From JAAZNO01 sp012798275 (GTDB lineage: Bacteria; Chloroflexota; Anaerolineae; B4-G1; SLSP01): a stretch of 14,812 nucleotides of DNA. The notes beneath the pieces are model-generated. The model did no database searches. It was not told the DNA's origin and was given only the letters and a program-made list of their open reading frames with translations. Both the position numbers and the translations under genes were made by a program. The DNA is taken from positions 1-14,812 of the forward strand of contig DAOPQD010000077.1 in assembly GCA_035347995.1 (NCBI GenBank), written 5' to 3'. Positions 1 to 6,551 of the stretch are shown one piece after another; within the stretch, counting starts at the first letter, position 1, and every line of letters starts with the position of its first letter.

Positions 1-118
1 GGATGTATTACAAATCAAGGCTCTGGCTTTCCCTAACATCTAGCACAAGGGCCGATTTAGCATGGAGTTGACATGGCCCTGCAGCACACCGCCGCGGATG
101 AAAATGTAATGTGCGGTC
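1..118. other. Non-coding left edge
   Basis: I see no convincing gene here. A TTGACA-like hexamer lies at 68-73, but no -10 box sits at a usable distance (the nearest, TGTAAT at 105-110, is about 31 bp away). The stretch is the leading part of a 582-bp non-coding region that carries repeats further on. The gene to the left of the window is not visible. Confidence 0.5.
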
Positions 119-407
119 ATAGTTCAGCCTGGTGTCAGGTAGCTCGACGGCGATGGATGAACCTTTGCGAGCGGTAGCTTTTGCCCCTCCCCCAGCCCCC
201 TCCCCAACGGCGCCTGCGCCGTTGGGGAGGGGGAGAAAAAATAAGGGGGTTTTGCAGGCGGGCTACGCCCGCCTGCAAAACCCCACAAAAAAAGTTCCCC
301 TTCCCCCCGCGCAAAGCGCGGGGGGAAGGGGATAGGGGAAAAAATTGATTCTCAATCTTCAATAGTCGCCATGGAATCTTGTGTTTCTTAGTCAGTGGCT
401 GAACAGT
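119..407. repeat. MITE-like element, copy A (with internal hairpin block)
   Basis: The left end carries GTTCAGCC (122-129) followed by TGG-G-CAGGTAG. The right end carries GGCTGAACAGT (397-407) followed by TAC. The two ends are inverted relative to each other. The same left and right ends recur at 14530-14624. Between about 343 and 407 the two copies align in blocks (TTGATTCT, AATAG, AATCT, then GTGGCTGAACAGTTAC). Copy A is about 290 bp against about 95 bp for copy B, because a block of three hairpins (196-332) lies inside it. There is no transposase gene in the element, so it would be non-autonomous. The left terminus is degenerate next to copy B. That the two are one family is read directly from the sequence; mobility is inference. 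Confidence 0.6.
196..332. repeat. Array of three perfect hairpins
   Basis: Three consecutive perfect inverted repeats are visible. The first is 196-233 (17-bp stem, 4-nt loop, arms starting CCCCCTCCCCAACGGCG). The second is 246-284 (18-bp stem, loop TAC, arms containing GCAGGCGGGC). The third is 296-332 (17-bp stem, loop AAA, arms starting TCCCCTTCCCCCCGCGC). They are 12 and 11 bp apart with A-rich linkers. The first and third share a pyrimidine-rich to purine-rich arm design. The block sits inside the MITE-like element and is absent from its other copy. REP/BIME-like structure, tandem attenuators or a nested repeat are all possible. No open reading frame here looks real. Confidence 0.75.
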
Positions 408-411
408 TACC

Positions 412-468
412 GTGTGAGTTATGAGTTGTGATCGAAGGCTGCGACAGATCTCGACTCACGGCTCACTG
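412..468 (+). repeat. Short dispersed repeat, copy 1
   Basis: About 57 bp that reappear in opposite orientation at 3498-3560. The best conserved 19-nt core (450-468, CTCGACTCACGGCTCACTG) matches the reverse complement of 3498-3516 at 18 of 19 positions. The GTGAGT/ATGAGT start also aligns, with small indels between. The repeat lies directly beside the right end of the MITE-like element and upstream of the tldD promoter. Confidence 0.55.
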
Positions 469-513
469 CTCTCTATTTTCCGAGGAGATTGCACTATCCC
501 TTTTGAAAATTCA

Positions 514-522
514 TGCTATGAT
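514..522 (+). promoter_or_regulatory. Extended -10 promoter of tldD-pmbA
   Basis: TGCTATGAT at 514-522 fits the extended -10 form TGn-TATAAT with one mismatch. No good -35 lies 16-18 bp upstream, which extended -10 promoters can tolerate. Transcription would start near 529, giving a leader of about 54 nt before the TTG start at 583. Confidence 0.5.
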
Positions 523-582
523 AGAAATTGATTAGCCCAGGCAACTATCTTGACCTAGCATGTTCATCAACGGAGGTGCACC

Positions 583-2049
583 TTGAAAGATCTGCTTGCC
601 TTAGCCCTTAACCGGGCCCAGCTGCTGGGAGCAGCTTACGCCGATGTCCGCATCCTCACCACGCGCGAGCAGAGTGTGGGCGTGCGCAACGGCGTCGTCG
701 AAGAAGTCGGCGAATTGGAAAACGCCGGCTTTGGCGTGCGGGTGCTCGTGGACGGCGCCTGGGGATTTGCTTCAAGCGCCCTGCTGACCCGCAAAGAGGT
801 GGAGCGCGTCACGGCGGAAGCGATCGCCATCGCCCGCGCCAGCGCGCTCTTCCAACAGCACCGGGTGTTCCTCGGCCCGGCGGAAGTCCATCAGGCGGTC
901 TACCGCACACCCCTTGAGATTGACCCCTTCAGCGTGCCCATCGAGGACAAAATCGCGCTGCTGCTGGAAGCCGATCAGCTGATGCGCGCTGAGGCCGGCG
1001 TCAAAGTGACGAATGGACACCTGGTCTGTCTGCGCAAGCAGCAATACTTCGCCAGCACCGAAGGGGCGGCCATCGAACAGGAGCTCGTCGAAACGGGCGG
1101 CGCGATCATGGCGCTCGCCATCGCCAACGGCGAGGTGCAACGCCGCAGTTATCCCAACGTCTTCCGCGATCAACACGCCGAGGGATGGGAATTCATCCAG
1201 CGGCTGGATTTTCCGGGCCACGCGTCGCGAGTCGGCGCTGAGGCCGTGGCCCTCCTCAGCGCGGAACAATGTCCCAGCAAGGTAACCACGCTGATCCTCG
1301 ACCGGACCCAGCTGGGATTGCAGGTTCACGAGTCGTGCGGGCATCCCACGGAGCTGGATCGCGTCTTCGGCACCGAGGCCGCTTACGCCGGTACCAGTTT
1401 CCTCACGCCGGAAAAACTGGGCGTCTTCCGCTACGGCTCCGAGCTGGTCAACCTCACCGCCGACGCGACGACCCCACGCGGCCTGGGCACTTTCGGCTAT
1501 GACGATGAGGGCGTCCCGGCGCAGCGCGTGCCGCTCGTCCGCGAGGGGCGTTTCGTGGGCTACCTCACCTCGCGAGAGACGGCGACCCAGCTGGCCCAAC
1601 TGCGCGGCGAGGATCCCTCCCTGGCGCGCTCCGGCGGAGCGATGCGCGCTTCGGGCTGGAATCGCCTCCCCATCATCCGCATGACCAACATCAACCTGGA
1701 ACCGGGGACCTGGGAGTTAGAAGATCTCATCGCCGACACCGATGAGGGCATCTACATGGAGACCAATAAGTCGTGGTCCATTGACAATCTGCGGCTCAAC
1801 TTCCTCTTTGGAACCGAGCTGGCTTATGAGATCAAGAACGGCAAACGCGGCAAGCTCTACAAGAACGCCACCTATACCGGAATGACGCCGGAATTCTGGG
1901 GCTCGTGCGACGCCATCTGCAACGCCCACTACTGGGGCGTGTGGGGCGTCCCCAACTGCGGCAAGGGGCAGCCGGCACAGACGGCCCACACCGGTCATGG
2001 CGCGGCGCCGGCGCGCTTCCGCAACGTCCGCGTGGGTGTGATGAAATAA
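583..2049 (+). CDS. tldD: TldD family metallopeptidase, catalytic subunit
   Basis: 488 aa, the usual TldD length. TldD pairs with TldE/PmbA to form a cytosolic Zn-dependent protease that degrades unfolded peptides and trims leader peptides of some modified peptides (family knowledge, for example microcin B17 and CcdA in E. coli). The zinc-binding HExxxH is visible as HESCGH at residues 249-254, and the C-terminal cysteine ligand region as PNCGKGQP at about 457-464 (C459). The conserved GTFGYDDEG (302-310) and the GHGAAPARF tail are also typical. The start is TTG with Shine-Dalgarno GGAGGTG at 572-578, 4 nt upstream; this site decides the start. The gene is 18 bp upstream of pmbA and clearly in one operon with it. 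There is no sign of truncation, and all metal ligands expected for activity are present. Confidence 0.95.
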   Translation: MKDLLALALNRAQLLGAAYADVRILTTREQSVGVRNGVVEEVGELENAGFGVRVLVDGAWGFASSALLTRKEVERVTAEAIAIARASALFQQHRVFLGPAEVHQAVYRTPLEIDPFSVPIEDKIALLLEADQLMRAEAGVKVTNGHLVCLRKQQYFASTEGAAIEQELVETGGAIMALAIANGEVQRRSYPNVFRDQHAEGWEFIQRLDFPGHASRVGAEAVALLSAEQCPSKVTTLILDRTQLGLQVHESCGHPTELDRVFGTEAAYAGTSFLTPEKLGVFRYGSELVNLTADATTPRGLGTFGYDDEGVPAQRVPLVREGRFVGYLTSRETATQLAQLRGEDPSLARSGGAMRASGWNRLPIIRMTNINLEPGTWELEDLIADTDEGIYMETNKSWSIDNLRLNFLFGTELAYEIKNGKRGKLYKNATYTGMTPEFWGSCDAICNAHYWGVWGVPNCGKGQPAQTAHTGHGAAPARFRNVRVGVMK

Positions 2050-2067
2050 GGCAGGAGGAACAACGAC

Positions 2068-3429
2068 ATGCTCAACGAACACGACATCCAAACTTTGCTC
2101 CAGCGCGTGATCAGCCGCTCGCCCGGCGACGAGACCGAAGTGCTCTTCCTGGGATTGGACGAAGCTCTGACGCGCTTTGCGAACAATGAAATCCACCAGA
2201 ACGTGGCGGAGACGAATTTCAGCCTCGTGGTGTCCGTGGCCTTCGGCAAACGGGTGGGGATGGCGGCGACCAGCGACCTGAGCGACGCCGCCCTCGACCG
2301 GCTGCTCGAACAGGCCGCCATGCTGGCGCGCCTGCAACCGGAAAATCCCGACTTCCCCGGCTTCGCGCCGCCGGCAGAGTTCCCGGCGGGACGGCAGGCC
2401 TTCGATGAGGCCACGGCAGCCGCCACGCCGGAGTTCCGCGCCCGCGCCGTTGGCGAGGTGCTCCGTTATGCAGTGGACCGGGGCACCGTGGCCTCGGGCG
2501 CGTTCAGCACCAGCTGCTATCAGTGGGCCATTGCCACGAGCCACGGGCTTTTTGCCTGGCAGCCGCTCACGCTGGCCGAATTGACTATCGTTGCCATGAC
2601 CGAGACCGGCTCCGGCTACGCCGCGGACGCTGCCTGGCAGGTAGAGCAAATCCCCGTCGCACAGTGGGGAAAAATCGCCGTGGATAAGGCGCTCGCGTCT
2701 CAAAATCCGCGGGACATTCCGCCCGGTGAGTACCCCGTGGTGCTGGAAGCCTCCGCCGCTCAGGACCTCGTCGCTTTCATCGGCAGCGGCGCGAACGGAA
2801 TGAGCGTGACCGAGGGATCCTCGTGGATGAGTGGACGACAGGGGCAGGCGCTGTTCTCCCCGGCCATCACCCTCGTGGATGACCCCGCCGCGCCAGAACA
2901 CTGGCCCATGGCCTTCGATTTTGAGGGCACACCACGTCAGCCGCTCGCCCTCATCCGCCAGGGGGTGGTAGGCGATGCGTACTACAACCGCCAATGGGCG
3001 GCGCGGACCGGGCATCCTGCCACGGGACACGGGACGCCTCCCATCAATCCCTTCGCGCCCGGTTCGGCGATGGGCCGGGCGATGTTCCCGATGCACCTGA
3101 CCCTGCAGGCAGGGGACACGCCCATCGAGCAACTGATCGCTACCGTCGAGCAGGGGCTGTACGTGACGCGCTTCAACTACACCCGCACCGTCCATCCGCG
3201 CGAGGTGGTCGTCACGGGACTCACCCGCGATGGGACGTTCTGGATCGAGGGCGGCGAGATCGCCTATCCGGTGAAGAACCTGCGCTTCACGCAGAGCTAC
3301 GTCGAGGCGCTGCAAAACGTCGCCGCTGTCGGCGACACGCTGCACCGCGAACCGGCTTACGGGGGCTTCACGCGCAATCCGGCGCTGCAGCTCACGCAGT
3401 TCCGGTTCACCGGCAAGACCGAATTCTAA
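2068..3429 (+). CDS. pmbA: PmbA/TldE family protein, partner subunit of TldD
   Basis: 453 aa, typical for the PmbA/TldE half of the TldD/E heterodimer. It has the same overall fold family as TldD but no HExxxH. At the equivalent place it reads PVVLEASAAQDLVAFIG (223-239), the usual non-catalytic version. The conserved segment after it (GMSVTEGSSWMSGRQGQ, 244-260) is also characteristic of the family. The start ATG has Shine-Dalgarno AGGAGGA about 8 nt upstream. The gene follows tldD by 18 bp, so the subunits are probably made together. Substrate access and leader cleavage need both proteins in the characterised system. No modified-peptide precursor or maturation gene is visible nearby, so the substrate cannot be named. 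The end is intact and is followed by a perfect palindrome. Confidence 0.93.
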   Translation: MLNEHDIQTLLQRVISRSPGDETEVLFLGLDEALTRFANNEIHQNVAETNFSLVVSVAFGKRVGMAATSDLSDAALDRLLEQAAMLARLQPENPDFPGFAPPAEFPAGRQAFDEATAAATPEFRARAVGEVLRYAVDRGTVASGAFSTSCYQWAIATSHGLFAWQPLTLAELTIVAMTETGSGYAADAAWQVEQIPVAQWGKIAVDKALASQNPRDIPPGEYPVVLEASAAQDLVAFIGSGANGMSVTEGSSWMSGRQGQALFSPAITLVDDPAAPEHWPMAFDFEGTPRQPLALIRQGVVGDAYYNRQWAARTGHPATGHGTPPINPFAPGSAMGRAMFPMHLTLQAGDTPIEQLIATVEQGLYVTRFNYTRTVHPREVVVTGLTRDGTFWIEGGEIAYPVKNLRFTQSYVEALQNVAAVGDTLHREPAYGGFTRNPALQLTQFRFTGKTEF

Positions 3430-3442
3430 CCTCTCAGCACAG

Positions 3443-3476
3443 GGCTGTGTGAGCCGGGCGCCCGGCTCACACAGCC
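3443..3476. terminator. Perfect 34-bp palindrome after pmbA (probable terminator hairpin)
   Basis: GGCTGTGTGAGCCGGG (3443-3458), CG, then its exact reverse complement to 3476. It begins 13 bp after the pmbA stop. No U-tract follows (TCCGGCTTCG), so it is not a classical intrinsic terminator. It may stall or process RNA ends, or protect the 3' end. Confidence 0.5.
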
Positions 3477-3497
3477 TCCGGCTTCGAAAACAGAAAT

Positions 3498-3560
3498 CAG
3501 TGAGCCGTGAGTTGAGAGCTCTCACAGTCTCCGCCTACGGGTTACGACTCACTACTCACA
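3498..3560 (-). repeat. Short dispersed repeat, copy 2 (inverted)
   Basis: Reverse-complement relative of 412-468. The 19-nt core at 3498-3516 matches 18 of 19, and the far end (ACTCACTACTCAC) matches the start of copy 1 with indels between. The two copies flank tldD-pmbA in opposite orientation. Confidence 0.55.
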
Positions 3561-3671
3561 TTCTGATGTTTGCATAGTGGGCACCAGCACATGGCGTCTT
3601 CTTCGAATATAACCATCCCCTCATAAAGTGCATCCAACACACTTCAGCGGCCAGCTGGGTATTCACGGTTA

Positions 3672-3680
3672 TGGTATAAT
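3672..3680 (+). promoter_or_regulatory. Extended -10 promoter of the TPR-J-grpE-Hsp70 operon
   Basis: TGGTATAAT at 3672-3680 contains a perfect TATAAT with the TGn extension. The -35 region 17 bp upstream (about 3652-3657, CAGCTG) is poor. The predicted start is near 3687, leaving a leader of about 206 nt. I looked for a CIRCE operator (TTAGCACTC-N9-GAGTGCTAA), the HrcA site of many dnaK operons, and found none. Confidence 0.65.
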
Positions 3681-3686
3681 AGAATT

Positions 3687-3892
3687 TGTGGACGAACTGG
3701 TTTAACCTGTTATCCGGCAACTAAAGAAGGAGCTTTGAAGTCAGCGCGGACAGCACAATGACGACTATCCGCTGCAGCGGACTTCACCATAGCCAGGTGA
3801 CCACATAGAGACTGAAAGGTTCTTGATGGGGAGATCGGCAAAAGGCGGTTGCATCAAGAAATATGTCGCACGGATAAGGCAACAGACACAGA
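3687..3892 (+). other. Long structured 5' leader of the chaperone operon
   Basis: A non-coding leader between the promoter and the TPR gene. It contains an orphan AAGGAG (3727-3732), which is only 2 nt from a TTG that would encode just 8 codons (stop at 3759-3761). An overlapping ATG at 3758 opens a 16-codon frame (stop TAG at 3806-3808). TGAAGTC (3736-3742) can pair with GACTTCA (3780-3786), and CCGCTGCAGCGG (3769-3780) is self-complementary, so this part can fold. I do not recognise a known riboswitch. The region may control expression, or may be an untidy leader with no function. Confidence 0.35.
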
Positions 3893-6139
3893 ATGGGAAA
3901 ACGTTCAAAACAGAAGCAAAGCAGCGCTCAGAGCGCCGATGCTCTGCGCCTCAATGGCCTACAGGCTTTCAAAATTGGGGATTATACTCGCGCCATCGAG
4001 AGGTGGGAAAAGGCAGGGCGACAGGCACCGGCCAAACTGCCCACCGAGGCGCTGGCCGAGGCCTATTTCCGGCGCGGCATCCAGGGTTTTTATCGCAAGT
4101 CGCAATCGGCGGATGTCCAGGCAGCATTGAAGGACCTGCGCCGCGCCATCGAACTGGCCCCCGGGGAGGCGCGGTATCATTTTCACTTGGGGTTGGCAGC
4201 GCACCGCCAGGGCGATCTGGAGTCCGCAATCGCGGCTTACCGTTCGGCCCATCAGAGGACAGGCGAGTTTGCCAGCCGGGCGGGTTACCCTTTAGCACTG
4301 GCCTTGTTGCAACAGGGCCAGGATCCCGCCGCGGATGCCGTTTGGGCCACCCTTACCCCTGAAGAACGCGCCAGGTTACAAGACGCCACCGCCTTCCGAC
4401 GACGCCCGTACACGCTCTCGGCCCATGCTCCGGCTTTCTGGCACGGCCTGGTGGCGCTAGATCGGGGAGAATTGGAGACGGCGCGGGAGCTGCTGCAACA
4501 AACCCTCATGGCGCCGGGCTCGCCGATGGAAGCTGCCCTGGCGCACTACTATTTGGGCGTCCTCGCCGCACACGCTGAAGATTGGCCCCTGGCGATAGAG
4601 GAATGGCGCACCGCCGCGGCAGCCGGCGTCAACACCGCCCATCTCCGGGACAATCTGGCCGAGGCGCTGCAGCGGTTCGCAGAGGATACCACGCAGGCAG
4701 GAGACATTAACAGCGCCTTGAGCGCCGCTGAGGAAGCGCTTCAGTACCGACCGACGGAGAAATCGCTGCGGGAGTTGCTCTCGTATCTCTATCAACGCCA
4801 CGGGTATCAGGCCGCGCAAGCCGGCCAGTGGAGCGTGGCCCAACGCGATTGGGAAAAAGCCACGCAGGTGGGGGAAGACAGTTTCCGTCTGGCCTACAAT
4901 CGCGCGCTGGCCTGCGAACGGGCGGAAGACTTCCTTGCGGCAGCCGAAGCCTGGCGCGAGGCGCTGCGCCGACGTCCACGACGGGCCGACCATCCCGATG
5001 CCATTTCCGATGCACAAGTCGCCCGTCTCTGGCGGCGCGCCGCCGAGGCCTACGTCAAGGCCGAAGAATACGACGCCGCCTTACAGGTATATCGGACCGC
5101 CGTCAAGTGGGATCCGGACAACCTGGAGACGCGCATGATGCTCGTAGAGGGCCTGCTCGATGATGGCCGGCTGTGGGCAGCCGAAAATGAACTGCAGCGG
5201 ATTCTGGAAAAGAACCCCGACTACATTCCAGCGTTGCTGAAAATGGCTGAGGCAATCGTCGAGGGCGGCTACTGGTGGGACATCGGGCTGGCAGAGCAGT
5301 ATTGGCTGCGGGCGTTACAGGTGGACCCCCAAAACGAAATCGCGCGGAGTGAGCTCGTAAATTACTATGTCGAACAAGCCCAGTTCAGAATAGGAATGCA
5401 GCCGGAAGTGGCCGCCGAGTTGTATGACAAAGCCCTCCGCCTTCAGCCCGACAATGCCAGCATTTTAGCTTCCTTGGGCGGCGCACATCTCCATTTGAAA
5501 CACACTGCCGAGGGGCAGGCCTACATGAAAAGAGCGCTTGAACGCGCCGGTGACAATGAGGAGACGCTCGCCTTCATCTGTGAAATTCAGCTAGCGGAAG
5601 TGTCAGAAGCCCAGTTTTGGAGCACGCTAGAAGAAATTGAAGGGTCGCGGCCTTCAATTTCCTCTGGCTTCTATATCCAGCTGGCACAGCGGCTAATTCT
5701 CATGGGTAAAAGTGCGTTGCTGCAAAAAGTAATAGAGCGGGTCACTTTCAAAGCTCCTTCAAAGACGCCGTTGAATCTTACGATTGGGAACCTACTCCTC
5801 AATTCCCCGGCCTACACGGAGGCGCAGGTGTATCTGGAGCGTGCGCTCAGCGCTGGCGAGCCGGCGGCAGAAGCCCATCTGGGGCTCATGTTGTTAGCCC
5901 TGCGTCAGGGTAAAACCACCGAAGCCCGTAAACACTGGCGTGAGGCGGATAAGATTGCGCGCCGCGAACAGGATCCGGATTTGCTAGGAAAGCTGGCCCG
6001 AGCTCGGGAGCTCCTGGACATACCGCCGGCTTTGCTGAACATGTTGTTGACCATGCCATTTCCAGGCGGCGATTCCTTTTTCCCTCCCGACTTCCCTCCC
6101 GACGAAGATTTTGATGAGGATTTTGGGGGCGATTTCTGA
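3893..6139 (+). CDS. Large tetratricopeptide-repeat protein of the Hsp70 cluster
   Basis: 748 aa with many TPR-like helical pairs across nearly its whole length. Clear units are residues about 17-42 (LRLNGLQAFKIGDYTRAIER), 75-118 (LRRAIELAPGEARYHFHLGL followed by AYRSA), about 312-360 (WSVAQRDWEKA region) and about 400-455 (KWDPDNLETRM region). The N-terminus is short and basic (MGKRSKQKQ), without a signal peptide or membrane segment, so it is cytosolic. The last 26 residues are acidic and aromatic (FPPDFPPDEDFDEDFGGDF). TPR arrays bind protein partners; its place before J, GrpE and Hsp70 genes suggests a client-binding or scaffold co-chaperone (inference). Start: ATG 3893, with an in-frame TAA at 3875-3877 excluding much earlier starts. 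Its Shine-Dalgarno is weak (AAGG, about 13 nt away). It ends 1 nt before the next gene. I do not know a named homologue. Confidence 0.85.
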   Translation: MGKRSKQKQSSAQSADALRLNGLQAFKIGDYTRAIERWEKAGRQAPAKLPTEALAEAYFRRGIQGFYRKSQSADVQAALKDLRRAIELAPGEARYHFHLGLAAHRQGDLESAIAAYRSAHQRTGEFASRAGYPLALALLQQGQDPAADAVWATLTPEERARLQDATAFRRRPYTLSAHAPAFWHGLVALDRGELETARELLQQTLMAPGSPMEAALAHYYLGVLAAHAEDWPLAIEEWRTAAAAGVNTAHLRDNLAEALQRFAEDTTQAGDINSALSAAEEALQYRPTEKSLRELLSYLYQRHGYQAAQAGQWSVAQRDWEKATQVGEDSFRLAYNRALACERAEDFLAAAEAWREALRRRPRRADHPDAISDAQVARLWRRAAEAYVKAEEYDAALQVYRTAVKWDPDNLETRMMLVEGLLDDGRLWAAENELQRILEKNPDYIPALLKMAEAIVEGGYWWDIGLAEQYWLRALQVDPQNEIARSELVNYYVEQAQFRIGMQPEVAAELYDKALRLQPDNASILASLGGAHLHLKHTAEGQAYMKRALERAGDNEETLAFICEIQLAEVSEAQFWSTLEEIEGSRPSISSGFYIQLAQRLILMGKSALLQKVIERVTFKAPSKTPLNLTIGNLLLNSPAYTEAQVYLERALSAGEPAAEAHLGLMLLALRQGKTTEARKHWREADKIARREQDPDLLGKLARARELLDIPPALLNMLLTMPFPGGDSFFPPDFPPDEDFDEDFGGDF

Positions 6140-6140
6140 G

Positions 6141-6551
6141 ATGAATGAAATAGCGAAAATGACCGAGGGACCTGAAGGAGCACCTTCCAGGCCCGAGTTG
6201 CAACCCGATTTGCACAGCGCCGACCCCTATGCCGTCCTGGGCCTGCAACGGGGGGCATCCGTGCGAGAAGTCAAGCGTGCTTATTTTGCATTGGTGCGCC
6301 AGTATCCACCTGAAGAGCAGCCCGAAGCCTTCAAATTGCTTCGAGCGGCCTACGAAAAATTACGCAGCGCCGAAGCGCAGGCCGAAACCGATCTGTTCCT
6401 CTTCCAACCGCCATTGCCGTGGGAGCCGCGCAGGCGCCGACGCAAATTCGATCTTGACATCCATGTCGAAGATGTCTGGCACACCCTCCAGCAATATGGC
6501 GATCTGGGCCGCACGGATTTCAAAGACGATTTCAAACCGGTTAAGCTATGA
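6141..6551 (+). CDS. Small J-domain-like protein lacking the HPD motif
   Basis: 136 aa from ATG 6141. Residues 28-78 read as a J domain: DPYAVLGLQRGASVREVKRAYFALVRQ, then EAFKLLRAAYEKL (62-74), matching helices I-III. The loop that should carry His-Pro-Asp, which triggers Hsp70 ATP hydrolysis in classical DnaJ, is YPP (55-57) followed by EEQ. There is no glycine/phenylalanine region, zinc finger or DnaJ C-terminal domain. The tail has a basic run (RRRRRK) and a segment DIHVEDVWHTLQQYGDL that I do not recognise. A TTG at 6111 would add 10 residues but overlaps the upstream gene. I prefer 6141, which follows the TPR stop by 1 nt and has GGGGGCG about 9 nt upstream. The gene overlaps grpE by 4 nt (ATGA). 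Likely role: a recruiting or regulatory partner of the encoded Hsp70. Confidence 0.8.
   Translation: MNEIAKMTEGPEGAPSRPELQPDLHSADPYAVLGLQRGASVREVKRAYFALVRQYPPEEQPEAFKLLRAAYEKLRSAEAQAETDLFLFQPPLPWEPRRRRRKFDLDIHVEDVWHTLQQYGDLGRTDFKDDFKPVKL

Noticed and set aside
62..85. Weak similarity of the left edge (GTTGACATGGCCCT) to the right edge (GTTGACAGGTAGCCCT, near 14783-14798)
   Set aside because: Short and gapped; could be two copies of a repeat but could equally be chance, and much of the match is a -35-like hexamer.
132..362. Small plus- and minus-strand frames over the hairpin block
   Set aside because: They only translate the palindromes, so both strands give similar low-complexity peptides; no ribosome site supports either.
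772..1599. 275-codon minus-strand frame inside tldD
   Set aside because: Shadow of the TldD frame; no family features.
1717..3525. 602-codon open frame on the minus strand opposite tldD/pmbA
   Set aside because: It is antisense to two well-recognised family proteins, shows no recognisable domain and has the composition of a high-GC shadow frame.
3430..3892. CIRCE operator for HrcA control of the chaperone operon
   Set aside because: Searched by eye for TTAGCACTC and its inverse; neither is present.
3823..4362. Frame starting TTG-ATG at 3823 that overlaps the start of the TPR gene
   Set aside because: It has a passable GAAAGG upstream but runs out of frame through a segment that encodes TPR units in the chosen frame, and it has no recognisable domain.
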